From: Histoplasma ohiense
Lineage: Eukaryota; Ascomycota; Eurotiomycetes; Onygenales; Ajellomycetaceae
Direction: 5' to 3'
Assembly: GCA_017607445.1 (NCBI GenBank)
Contig: JAEVHH010000005.1
Coordinates: 4,159,001-4,223,000 of the forward strand
DNA: 64,000 nt
Shown: positions 34,985-46,956 of the stretch, piece by piece
Position numbering within the stretch: position 1 is the stretch's first letter
Layout of the letters: the number at the start of each line of letters is the position of its first letter
Translations under genes and position numbers: made by a program
The notes under the pieces: model-generated
The model's database searches: none
The model's input: the letters and a program-made list of their open reading frames with translations, nothing else
Told to the model about the DNA's origin: nothing

Positions 34985-36394
34985 TCACTTCTGAGTATCT
35001 CTGTGACATCTGTCATCAAAACAGCAGACAGCTGCTAGCTTCTTTTGAGTTAGATGTCTGAGAATATCATTCACACATCTGAGTGCAGCAGAACAGTACT
35101 GATACTCAGTTGAATAGAGTTGACAGCAGTTGACACACTGTGATACTTTCTTATACTTCACATCTGTTGATCTTTCATGCTGACTTATGGACTTGCTGCA
35201 GTTGGAGTATCTCATCAGTCACATATACTTTGATGAATGACAGTATCTCTGACATTCTGAGTCATATCTCACTGTCAGTGGCCTTTTCTCAATGAGTCTG
35301 ACTCTCTCACTGATATTGAAGAGTGAGAAGTCTTTCACTGAGATGAGGAAGAAGACAATTCATATAATCTTTCTCATCTTGAGATTCACTTCATGTTGCA
35401 AGAATTGACAGCTCACTGATTTTATCTTTGTCTGAGTCAGAATCTCTTTCTCAATTATTTTGTCTGTGAGAATTCTTGTCTCTTCTCAGTTCTGAACAAA
35501 TTTCAGAACTTCTGGAATGGCATAATTGTACCACTGCTTCAGTAGCCAAATCTTCATAGCATCAAGAATATCACAGAGAGTAGCCACTGTCTTCTCAGTG
35601 ATCAGAGCATCACATATATCTCTGTTGCTTGATATGATCACTCAATCTGTTCTGATGGGCTTCATCTTCAGCACATTAGCCACATCTCTCATTCTCTGAA
35701 TGTTTGCAACAATCATCTGCTGCACAGTATATGACTGCAGCTGAGTGACTCATTTCTCTGACTGAAGAATAATGAGAATTTATAAGTTCTTCTGCTGTTT
35801 TGTGCTCTCTGTGAAGCTTCTTGACTGACTGATGTTCTTGAGCTGCAGACTGACTTCACTAGCTCTGTCAGCTGAGAAAGCTGCAGTTTTAATAGAGATA
35901 GCTTCAGAGAGAACAGAATTTTTCCTCTTCTGTGCAATGCTTGCTCAGATAGTCAGCTCTCTCACAGTTGTCTTTGCTGAATTTGACTGTGAATGAGTGT
36001 CTGAAGCAGCACTCTCTCTCAGAGTTGATGCTGCACTCAGATCTGCTGTCATATATACAATGAATCTTTCACAGAAGATTCAGATAAAGTTCTGACTGAC
36101 TGACTGCTTCTTCTTCTCAACTCAGCTGTTCAGAGTCTTTGTTAATCTGATGAGAGTCTTCTGTCACAGATTCTGTTGCTGTTGAGCCTTCTCAAACTGC
36201 TTCTGTAGCTGAGAGATGATCATGAAGATGCTGTCACTGACTTCTTTGAGAATTGAAGAAGACATTGTAACAGTCTTTCTTTGTCTCTTGCCAGTCTTTT
36301 CAGTAACAAAATTGGCTGATGACTTCAGCTTCAGTGATCTGATGTAGGTCATATCAATGTTCTTGAATGAACAGAAGAACATTGAGAGCTCCAT
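34985..36394 (-). pseudogene. TadB-4 ORF1, gag-like
   Basis: 1410 bp from ATG 36394 to the stop at 34985. The N-terminal 78 codons are open and include MELSMFFCSFKNIDMTYIR and a Gln-rich stretch. The C-terminal Cys clusters (CSNC, CVNCC) are near 35215-35100. In-frame stops in between. Identical length to the two other copies despite many substitutions. Confidence 0.8.
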
Positions 36395-36560
36395 GACCAC
36401 TCAATCTATGCAGTACACACACATAGAGTAATCACAGAGGGTGTGCAATGATGTTGAACAGATTGAAGGATTAAAATTATACAAAAAACAGTTAGAAAAT
36501 AGAAAAATTCAAATGTACCTCTACATTCATGAGTAGTTGTAAGAATGTGAGTGACAACTT

Positions 36561-39500
36561 GATGCATCTGCAGGATTATTTTTCTCAGAATGATGCTTTA
36601 TTTCAAAATTGAACACTGAGAGCATTTCCATCCAGCAAATCTGACACTCATTTAGCTGCTTCATCATTATGAAGTGCTGAAGATTGACATGATCAGATAA
36701 AACAGTTATTGAGTGTCTGCTATCATATAAGTAGTGGTGTCATTGTCTGAAAGCTTCTACAATCAGTAACATTTCTAGATCATATGTTTGATAATGTCTT
36801 TCTGTTTCTGTGAGCTTTCTAGACCAAAATATGATCAGATGTCAGTGATCATCATTCATTAATTGTGATATTACTGCAGTGATTGCAACATCAGATCCAT
36901 CTGTTTCTATACAGAGTTTTCACTGTGAATCAAAGTGAATCAACAACAATACTTTTGTAAAGCATTCTTTTAACTGCAAAATTGTGTGTTTGCAGTTTTC
37001 ATCTAACTGAACAGATGTGTTATTCTTCCCTCTTTTCATTTCATAACCTTTTAACAATTTGGTCAGAGGTGCTGTTATTATTGAGAACTTGTATATGAAT
37101 CAATAATAGAAATTGATGAATTCTAGAAATATTTGCAATTCATTTATAGTTTGCAGTTCTGGTCAATCTAGAATCATATCAACACAGTGTTTCTCAACAG
37201 TAATGCTCTGCATGATAATCACAAAACTCAAAAATCCAATTTCTGTTGTGTGGAACATACACTTACTAAGTTTGACATATAGTCTTCATCATCTTAACCA
37301 CTCCAGCATGTTCTTAACATGGACGACATGTTCATCAAGCATGTTTGAATAGATTACAATATCATCAAAATAAGCCACATAATATACATCTAAAAGATCA
37401 CTGAGAGCTTTGTTGATATAAGATTAAAAGATTTCAGAGGCATTGATTAGCTCAAAAGATAAAACTAGATATTCAAAGTGTTCATATTGTGTTCAAAATG
37501 CTGTTTTCCATTCATTCTCTGCTCATATGTGAATTCTGTGATATGTGTCTCTAAGATTCAGTTGCATGTATATTTTGGCATCTGCTAATCTATCAAGTAT
37601 TTCACTTATCAAGAGCAGTGAATATCGATTCTTGACTGTTATTTCATTCAATTCTTGATAATCCACACAAAGACACAGGGTTCCATCTTTCTTCAGTGCA
37701 AATAATACTGACACATCAGCTGAGCTCTTGAATGAATATATTCAATTCTTCTCTAACATCTTTTCAATATATTCTCAGAGGACAGAGAGTTCTTGAGGTG
37801 ATAAATTATATATCAGTTGATATGAGAATTCTTTGCCAGGTTTGAGATCTATGATATAATCATGAGATGCATGTTCCACATCAGATATGTCTTTTCAGAA
37901 CACATCAAGATAATCTTTATAATCATCTGAAATATTTGACTCAGTTGCTGCACTTGCAGCTCATAATGATAAGGCAGTGAATATAATATTGCCATCATCA
38001 ATTAGTGTTGTGAATTCTTTAGCAGTATTCAGATGCACATGATTAATATTCAATGCTTTTCTATAGATTCAGCATCTTCACACTCAGTTGATATCAGGGT
38101 TTGCAGCTTTCAATCATGATATGCTCAAAATTACATCATATCTGCTAATGTCAGTCTCTTTGAAATGATGGAATCCTTCTTGAAGAACATATTCATCATT
38201 GATAATCTTCATTGCAGCTCTTTGTTGTTCATATGACTTAATCTTATGATTATCAACTGCTTCCACTACTTTTGATTTATCTTCTGTCTTTGAGAAATAT
38301 TTTGATGCCCAGGCATGGAACATGAAGTTTGCATCTGTGTCAGAATTCACTAGCATTCACATCATCAATCATCTCACTTCTGTTAGCATCTATATATTCA
38401 TCATCAATAACCATTTATCTTGCAGTCTAGTTGTTCATATTTTCAATGCAGCAGCTGCTTCTACAATTGGAATTGTTGATTTTTTGCTTGTTGAACTTGG
38501 TTGTGCTTTTTGAGATGTAACATTCAACAATCATTTGCAATATGATTCTTCTTATGACAGTGAGAACACTTCTTCATTCAGTTATATTTATCTTTCTTGA
38601 TTTGTTCAGTTGAATTCATTTGTTCCTCTTGTTTCTTCTTGTTCTGATGGTTGCTAGATTTATCAGAATGATGCTGATTCTCTATAAATATTGCAGATCT
38701 TTCTTTGTGAATAGCACACTGTTGCTCTGATATATTTTTCTCAAGAGTCTGTAGAGTTTGAAGCAACTCTTCATAGTTCTGAGGCTCTTGATTTCAACAG
38801 TTGAGTTCAGTGTGTAATATCTTCAATGTCTTACTATACAAGTTATCCATTCTTTGTTCTTTGCTATATGAGGGTAAGTAGTATTCTCAGTCTTTGAGAT
38901 ATTTAGAGAAATTGTATATCAATTGTCATTCTTGTTGCTTTGCATCTTGAAACTTTTGACTTGTCAATCAGTGCTGGTTCTGTGGATTGTTAATTTGCAT
39001 TTCTAGATGTGATAGCATATTGTCAAAAGTCAACAGTGTTGCTCCTCCACATCTCTCATACAATGATACAAAATTCAATCATTTCTGCTTAATGTGGGCA
39101 TCAAGATAGAGTTTAGCATCATTTATCTTGTGTTCTTTCTTTTGATAATATCAGTAGTGGTATGTAAAGAGAGTCAATATGTGATCTTTATAGTTCTTGA
39201 ATTCTAACATATTTTTTTCTTGATAATAGTTCTTAATCTCTAATCTCAATGGTGTTTCATTATCATTGTCTGTATTGTTCACAGATTGATTTTGCAGTGG
39301 TTCTATGATGATATTCTGAGTTAATTGAGACTTGATGAGAGTATCTTCACAAATCTATGCTTTCAACTCATTGAGCTGCTGTTGTGCATGCAGAATAGCT
39401 AATTGCTGCTCTTGTTTACAGATTTGATTGTTCAACTGTTGCAAATGTGCATTGTGATCATTGGAGGCAGTAGAGGATTCAGGTTGGTTTTCAAGGAATC

Positions 39501-39605
39501 TTGTGTGTGTCAAGACCATCTTGCATATTTTAACTAACATTGCATGTTTTATTGTAGGTGTGTGTAACAACAGACCACTCAAATAAAGTTTAGAGTGATT
39601 AGAAT
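36561..39605 (-). pseudogene. Gy2-a gag, protease, RT and RNase H start
   Basis: Reading leftward: a Gln-rich gag start (39582-39355), a gag zinc knuckle CSHCHKKNHIANDC near 38575-38530 (the Gly of the knuckle is Asn), and protease near 38350 where DSG reads NSD. RT has LFALKKDGTLCLCVDYQELN (37714-37655) and NLRDTYHRIHI, with a decayed YLDD further on. RNase H begins near 36.9 kb. Interrupted by stops. Collinear with 57380-60445 of Gy2-b. Confidence 0.85.
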
Positions 39606-39876
39606 TGTAAGAGATGGTTCTAGATGTAATTATGAGAGTAGTGTGAAGTATGCATGTAGAATGTTAAGAAGGTAGCAATCTCTATTATTCAAAGCTAATT
39701 GCTGATCTTCTAATATCTACAGATATCAGTGAGCATTATATAGATGACCACCACACTCTACAGCTGTCTATGATGCTGTGTGCTATGTCCATTCTTATTA
39801 ATTCTGGCGTGTTCTGTGTTCTTCTATCGCCACATAGCTATTTCCTAATATAGATATCTCCGTTGCGCCTATTACA
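39606..39876 (-). repeat. Gy2-a 5' LTR (271 bp)
   Basis: Partner of 2332-2602. It retains CpGs (TCCGTTGCGCC) that are TG/CA in the partner. Followed by the TSD copy GTTTG at 39877-39881. Confidence 0.9.
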
Positions 39877-39881
39877 GTTTG

Positions 39882-41021
39882 TCTGATTGTATAGAACTCT
39901 CTATAATTGCAGAGTCAATTAACTGATACTCTTGATGTTTTCATCTATCATTCAAGTCATCAGATGATATATTTTATTTTCAGTAGAACAGAACATTCAC
40001 AAAAATATTCTCTACTTCAGATCAATAATGAATTGTGAATGAAAAATAGCTAAGAAACAATGATCAACATATATATCTCTCAGTAAACTTACAAATGATT
40101 GTGAAGTACTCTAGATTTTTATAATCAGTAATAATCTCAAATCTCTCAAAGTAATAATCTCAAATCTCTCAACACTTATGAGTTCAGACTCTCATTCTTT
40201 GAAATATTATATAATCACTAAAAACTTCTTATTGTAGATCTCATAGTTGCATTCAGTGAATGATATCTTTTTCAAAATAAAGATATAAGATTGTAGAATA
40301 TCTTTGTTATTATATTGCATTAGTGCTTCATCTACTACATAATCTGAGATATCTGCTTTAAGAATTGTATGTTTATCTGAATTAAATAATTGCAGTATTA
40401 GAGTGTTTGTAAATATACACTTCAGCTTTTTGAATACTGCATCTGTTTTATCAGTTCATTAAAATACAGTGTCTTTTCAGATTAGATTCATCAGTGATTA
40501 TACAATATCAGAAAAATTCTTGATGAATCTTCAGTAAAAATTGATGAACTCTAGAAAGTTTCTAATCTCTTTTACTGAGACTGATATCTTTCAGTTGAGA
40601 ATTGCTTTCATCTTCTTAGAATTCATATATATATCTTTTTCAATTTTGATGATGAATTCTAGATAGATTGTAGACTTGATCTCAAAGTTGCATTTGTCAA
40701 TGTTCACTTACAGTTCAGCTTTTTATAGACAGTCAAGCACTTATCATATATGCTTGCAGTGCTCAGTGAGTGATTTATCAATGAAGATCAGAATATCATC
40801 TATATACACTGAGACAATCTTATGAAGCAAATCTCATAGAGCTCAGTTAATGTATTTCTAAAATGTACTTGAAGCATTTGCTAATTCAAAGAGAGTCACT
40901 GTTCATTTGTATAATTCATAATATGTATGAAAAGCAGTTAGTCATTTGTCATCTTCATTAATTCTTATCTTATAAAAAGCTGCAGAGATGTTAAGCTTTG
41001 TAAATCATTTTGCTTTTTCTA
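39882..41021 (-). pseudogene. Gy1-b RT and RNase H fragment
   Basis: The reverse complement matches Gy1-c 43860-43903 plus 46957-47835. It encodes an RT palm with a decayed YxDD near 40800, then RNase H with K-L-x-A-I/V-I and NLEYFT-like motifs. It contains a 23-bp perfect tandem duplication (40127-40172). The right end is cut by the Gy1-c LTR; the left continues at 2331 beyond Gy2-a. Many stops. Confidence 0.82.
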
Positions 41022-41534
41022 TGTGATGAGTTAGCACCCGTTAGCAATTAACTTACGCAATCAACTCCTGTCATTGCAACCTCGCGTAACCCTCGATGTT
41101 CTTCCGCTCCGTGCTCCGCGCTCGCGTAGTCTCTAACAATTCTTCCATATAGCTCTTAACATTCTTCCACTCTGTGCTCCACACTCACATAGTCTCTAAC
41201 AATTCTTCCATATAGTCCTCAATGATTCTTCCACCCCACACTTCACACTTATATAGTCTCTAACAATTCTTCTGTGTAGCTCTCAATGATTCTTTCATCC
41301 CACACTCTGCACTTATGTAGTTTCTAACAATTCTTTCATATAGCTTTTAATGTTCTTCCATTCTGTGCTTCATTGTGAAGCAGTCTCTGATATTATTCTA
41401 CTCTGAACTTTTTTCTATAAGAATTCTTTTTGTACAATCTTTTCTTCTGATTTCTTTTCTCTTTCTTTTCTTAATCAATTCATAATCTGTAATTAGAATA
41501 GTATCAAATTGTTAATCAAAGTACACTCATTGCA
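41022..41534 (+). repeat. Gy1-c 5' LTR (513 bp)
   Basis: Starts TGTGATGAGTTAGCAC and ends CTCATTGCA. It contains four 63-64 bp units. The first (to 41127) keeps nine CpGs, while the other three have lost the equivalent ones. The internal region starts TTACAAATTGATTC, as in Gy1-d. Confidence 0.85.
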
Positions 41535-41874
41535 TTACAAATTGATTCTTCTGTATTTAAAATCTGAGTGTCTTGTTATTAGTTCTTACATTTAAGTGCA
41601 TTGTTTACAGATCTGAGTGTCTAGTCATTACAAAAGATTTCTCATAAGTCTGAGTGTTCTTATCATTAGTTATATAGACTGTCATGTCTAAGTATTCAAG
41701 ACACAATTGATTATGTTCTACAAAGAGACTGAAATGTCTACAAACTGTAACACTGTGAATAGTGTTCATGAAGAAGCTTGATAAGCTTAGCACTGCAACA
41801 CTGTGAATAATGTCTGTGAGAGAATCAAATATCTACAAATATTTCTTTTTTTTTTTATGTTCTTAGATATCAAA

Positions 41875-43903
41875 ATGAACTACAAACAATTCTACAAACA
41901 TTCATCATATTCGAACACAGCAGATGATAACTTAGATCTACAAAGTATTCTTCAGCAGCAGACACTACAGATGACTGAATTGCAACAATGATTTGCTGAG
42001 ATGAGCACTTCTGTATTCATCATTTCTTCTACACTCACATCTCACAAAAAGTTCTCAAGAGAGAAGCTCTCAATTCTCAATAAATACAAAAAAAATCTAG
42101 CACTCTACCTCATGTGAAAGTCAAAAGCAAACATCAAATTGAACATTGATGAACAAGCAATAGACTCACTATTCAATCAAGTGTGGTATATTCATAGCAG
42201 ATTGAATGATGATATATTAGTGAAATTTCAACTCTAAATGAATCATTGTCAGAACAATCAGTATATATCAGAGCTAGTCTTTCATCAACTCAACTCTCTC
42301 TTTCTCAATTCTACACTTCAAGTCAAGATGTTAGACTGACTTAATTGGACTCATCAGATGAATATCATATTGATAACTTATCTTTCTGAATTCAATCACA
42401 AACTTCTAGAAGCAGATGAGCAAGACTGAGATGACATCATCAAAATCAATATACTGTTCAAGAATTTGAACTTTCAGTTGTATAACTGAAATGTAAAGTA
42501 TCTGAAGCTCTCAACATACAGTGAATTCTGTACTGATCTTCATCTGTTGAATAACAATCTGTCTCAGTTCCATGTACTTCAGAATTGCAGAGAATTTCAT
42601 TGAACAAATATATACACTCTGAATCACTCTGCAGCACCCCCCACCTCTGAATCAGAATCAATGAACTGAGTCTTATATGTGAATACAAGTTACTCAAAAA
42701 TCTCTAACATCTCAGAAAAGAACACTGCTGATTGAATTGTCAGAGAAGTCTGTATACACTGCAACAAATCAGAACACTTCACAAATCAATATTCAAATAC
42801 AATTGCTCTGAGTAAACCCCTCATATACATGAACACTGCATTGTCTGTAAACAAGCAAGAACAGAGAAAAGAAGAGCTCTCACTCTAAAACACAGACAAA
42901 AGCTCAAGAAACAGAAAGCTAGCTGAAGATTTAAGCAGAAGATGTAAGTGAATACAATCATAATTTCTGTCATTGTAAATAGTCTAGTCAATATAGAAGT
43001 CAATAATGGTTTTCTTCATTATACTCTTATAGACATCCAGTTGATTGAGAAGCATAAGCTTCAGTATATTCTCTTTCTCAAATCATATAAACTCAGTGAA
43101 TTTGATAGCCTCAGAGAATCCATCTTCTACAACATGATAAGATTTAATGTTGACATAGAAGAACATGAGAAAAAGAATATATATATATACAAAATACAAG
43201 ATCTTGAGTACAATCTAATGCTCAGTCTATCATAACTCACAGAATTTGGAACCTTGTTGAATGCATACAATCACTGTCTTATTTTCTCAGAAAGCAACTG
43301 TGTTTACAAGAAGAATGTCAATAGAACCACTGATCTCATTCAGATATCAGTGAAAGCATACAAACTACTAACTCATCAAATGTATGAGAAGAAGAATGTC
43401 CAAGTGTTTGCTGCTAGTATAGCAGATATCAAAAAAAGTGTTAAAGAAGCTAGAACTCAAAGACTCCAAGAAATCACACAAGAAACTACTCAAATCATAC
43501 AAAAACTTCACAGACATGTTCAACAAGAAAGAAGCTGAAAAGCTTCCCTCTCATCAAAAATCCAGTATAGATCATACAATTGAGCTCATCAAGAAGAACA
43601 GTAAAAACCCACAATTATTCTGAGATTCTCTCTACAGTATGTCACACAATGAGCTTCTCATTCTACAAAAAACACTCAACAGATTACTGGACAAAGACTT
43701 CATTCATATTAGCAACTCACTCATCACAGCATTTATACTGTTTGCAAAGAAATCAGAAGAAGACTTACAATTCTGTGTTAACTACTGAGAACTCAACAAA
43801 ATTATGCAGAAGAATCAATACTCTCTCTCACTCATCAACAAAACATTCAATCAAATAGAAAAAGTAAAATGATTTACAAAGCTTGACATCTCTGCAGTCT
43901 TCT
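41875..43903 (+). pseudogene. Gy1-c gag, protease and RT start
   Basis: ATG 41875 opens a gag (MNYKQFYKHSSYSN, then a Gln-rich LQSILQQQTLQMTELQQ) homologous to Gy1-d at 48499. The capsid-like part extends to about 42600. A zinc knuckle near 42748-42795 has its last Cys changed to Tyr. A poorly preserved protease region follows. RT starts near 43530 (DMFNKKEAEKLPSHQKSSIDHTIEL) and continues through KDFIHISNS and FCVNY-ELNKI to FTKLDISAV, where TadA-3 interrupts. Many TGA stops at former Arg/Trp. Confidence 0.8.
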
Positions 43904-46900
43904 TATTATTATTATTCTTCTATTATAGATGTATGCAGTCAGTGACTATGACATCTACCTGAAATATTTCAGGATTTTTCAACTTAAGACTAAGCTAATA
44001 TACAAAGTCAATTTAATACATGCAATAGCAGAATTCTAGCCCAGAATCAAACAACTATTCAAACAATTCAATATAAGAAAGAATGTCAAAAGAATGACAA
44101 CAGATCAGTACATTCAATTTAAAACAAATAAAATAAAAATTATAACAAAACAGTAGCTATTAAAAGAAAAGAAAAAAAAAAAAATCATTCACAAATCAAA
44201 CTTCTCAAAACAAAACAAAATCAAAATAATCAAAATGAAACAAATTTCAAAGTAACAAAATAAAAATAAAAACAAAAATTAAAATTAAAGCAAATATATA
44301 GAAACAAAAGAAAAAGAAGAAAAATTGAGTTTATTATCAGATCAAGCTATTCAATTGAAATCTTGTGGCAATATTTGATTCTTTCAAATATTCCATCAAG
44401 AATTCATTTCCAGTTTTTGTATTGAACAAAAGTTTTAAATTTAACTGTCTCAATTTAAACTTCTCTCTCAATCTCAATCTTAACTCTGTATACTTTGTAC
44501 AAAGTAAAAGAAGATGCTCTGAGTTTTCATATAACTGACAATCTGAACATAAGTCATCTAAATCATTTCTAATTTTTGTTAAATATGATTTAAAATAACC
44601 ATGTCCAAGCTTTAGCTGCATTATTGTAGCAAAAAGTTTCTTTTTACATTTTATTGAGCAAGTTTTCCATTTTGGCTTAGTTTCAAACCTGGAATAATGT
44701 ACACTCTTTCTTTGTAAAAACCAGATATCTTGCCATTTTTGCAAACATGATTCTCTTATTTTTCTCTTAATAAAAGTCCATGTTACAATTTTTTGAAAGC
44801 TGACTTCTAATTCAGTTGCTTTTTTTGCAGCTTCATCAGCCATTTCATTGCCATATATACCCATATGAGCAGACACCCAGTGAAGATGAATAGAACAATT
44901 GAATGACATTTTTCTTTGAATATTTTGAAGACTTTTCAAAATCAGCTCTAGTATTGACTGTTCACTGCTGATTTTATTACTTTGAAGTCTTTTAAGCCCA
45001 GCTTGACTATCAGAGAATATCCAAATATGCTCAAATCTTTTCCATTATTCAATCTTCATTTCAATCAATTTGAAAGCTTTTGAAATTGCAAATAATTCAG
45101 CATTAAAAACTTCTGACTCTTTTCCAATTTGCCAAGAATCAAGAATATAGTTTTTACCATTTTCTGAATATGCTATTCCAGCTCCAAGATTGCCTGTTTT
45201 CTCACATTTTGAGCCATCAGTGTAGATAAGAATTGCTTTGTTTCTCATTTGTTTTAGAAGATTTAGATGTTGTTCAGTCTGATCTTCTTTTGAAAGTTGA
45301 CTAATATTTAAATCAATAAGACTGGCAAGATCTTTCTTCCAAGAAGAGAGATTTTCAAAGACCACTTTCTCCACATTTAAACTAGAGAAATTGTCTTTAA
45401 TCATGGAGCAAATTCTAAATAACTGAGATGGTATCTTCTTTCTTTGCACAGATGTTGAATTATCAGATGAATTTATTTCATTTCAATCAAGATAAGACTC
45501 CCAATTCAGATCTACTCCAGTTGATTCACTTGGAAAAGAACTTGAGACTCTTTTTCTAATTGAATGATTGGAATATAACTTCATAATTCTGAGAGCATAA
45601 TTCATACAGATTTTATCAAATCTCACTTGTGGTGGTGATAGAGAGGCTTCAATCTTCATGGCTTTAATTGAAGAGGTTTTAAATACCCCCAATATTTTTC
45701 TTAAAGCTGAATTTTGAAGCTTTTGAAACCTCTCTACAAAACTCTTTTGATTTTTCCACCATATTTGAACTGCAAAGTCTGAAACAGAGGTTATACAAGC
45801 AATATATAATTGTCTCATTGCTTGAAAAGACAAGCCTCTTTCAGTATTTGAAAGTCTTAAAATACTGTTTAAGATTCTTTCAGCACTTGCAACTTTGATC
45901 TGAATATGAGATTTAAAATTTAACTGAGAATCTAACCAGACACCAAGCTATCTAACTGAATTTTTTGATTTAACTGAATAATTTAAAAGCTTAACTTCAC
46001 TATTTTTATCTCTGAAGTTTGGACAGAAGTGAATTAACTCAGTTTTATCCATATCAAATATAATATTTTTTGATTTTGCTTTTTCAATCATTTCAGTTGC
46101 TGCTTGCTCAATCAAATTGCAGTTATTTACAATTGATTCTGAGCTTACAACTAGACCCAAATCATCCACATAGCTTGGAGTTCTCACCATAATTGCCATT
46201 TGTCTATCAATAAATAGAAACTTGATAAATATAGCAAATAAAATGAGTGAGACTGGGGAACCCTGAGGAACTCCTATCTCAATATCTGTTATATCTTGTC
46301 TCATTCCATCAAAAAGCAACTGGATAGTTCTTTTTGACATGAAACAGATAACCCATTTAATGAGAGACTTTGGCATTCTCAGTTCTATCAAAGTTTTGAT
46401 CATTTGAGAAAGTGAAACACAATCAAATGCATCTTTTATATCAATAAACATTGCAGTTGTAACCATTTTTTCATTCTTTGCAAGTTGAATATCATGAACT
46501 ACAGAGAGAACTGCATCAATTGCTGAGTTTTGCTTTCTACTTCCCATCTGATCATCATATAATAAATCAGTAGTAGTAGATAGAAAAGACAATCTAGTTG
46601 CAATTATCTTTTCCAGAATTTTTCCCAGACAATTCAGCAGAGATATCACTCTATAAGATTTAGAAATAGTTGATTTTCTATTGGGTTTTGACAGAATAAC
46701 TCCAACAGCATGCCTCCAGCACTTAGAATGATACCCATATTTCAAAAGATTTGAAAACAATTCAAAGAGCTCATCTTTTAGTACTGAATAAAGCTCTTGA
46801 ATTATTAAATGATTTATAGTATCAGCTCCTGCTGTTGTGACCTTTGAAGATGAAAAAATAGCTGTCTTTAATTCATCTTCAGTCAAGTCAGGCCATTCCC

Positions 46901-46942
46901 ATTTCTTATCATGTTCATATTCATCATTTTCTTGCAAAGAAC
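43904..46942 (-). mobile_element. TadA-3, 5'-truncated LINE inside Gy1-c RT
   Basis: 14-bp TSD CTCTGCAGTCTTCT at 43890-43903 and 46943-46956. The (TTA)n tail is at 43904 and the 5' truncation is just upstream of the RT core. The 3' UTR is 43904-44336, including an A/T-rich stretch unusually rich in A on the plus strand. Confidence 0.92.
44337..46942 (-). pseudogene. TadA-3 ORF2: RT and RNase H
   Basis: One uninterrupted frame apart from three stops: TAG 45948 (Trp), TGA 45483 (Trp) and TAA 45045 (Gln). RT motifs are FIDIKDAFD (Gly changed to Asp), VPQGSPVS and YVDDL near 46165. RNase H has YTDGSK near 45225, NAELFAI and HWVSAHMGIYGNEMAD near 44880. The C-terminal CCHC is near 44555-44500. 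It shares the TAG and TGA stops with TadA-2 but not TadA-1, so TadA-2 and -3 come from one sublineage. Truncated upstream, so no endonuclease. Confidence 0.9.
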
Positions 46943-46956
46943 CTCTGCAGTCTTCT

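Larger units (their letters stand above)
25717..36547 (-). mobile_element. TadB-4, full-length reverse LINE carrying TadA-2
   Basis: 13-bp TSD TGAGTGACAACTT. The (TTTG)n tail is at 25717 and the 5' end near 36540. Order on the minus strand: ORF1 36394-34985, ORF2 from 34957, interrupted at 34122/29961 by TadA-2 in the endonuclease domain, then RT, RNase H, array and 3' UTR. Confidence 0.9.
2332..39876 (-). mobile_element. Gy2-a, Ty3/Gypsy retrotransposon split by three LINE insertions
   Basis: It is bounded by two 271-bp LTRs (2332-2602 and 39606-39876) and the 5-bp TSD GTTTG. The element reads on the minus strand: gag-protease-RT near 39.6-36.5 kb, RNase H/integrase linker at 25.7-25.1 kb, integrase at 9.0-7.8 kb. 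A plus-strand (antisense) gene then occupies the space before the 3' LTR. TadA-1, TadB-1 and TadB-4 with their nested contents expand the span to 37.5 kb. Without them the element is about 7.15 kb, the same as Gy2-b at 53566-60716. Confidence 0.9.
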
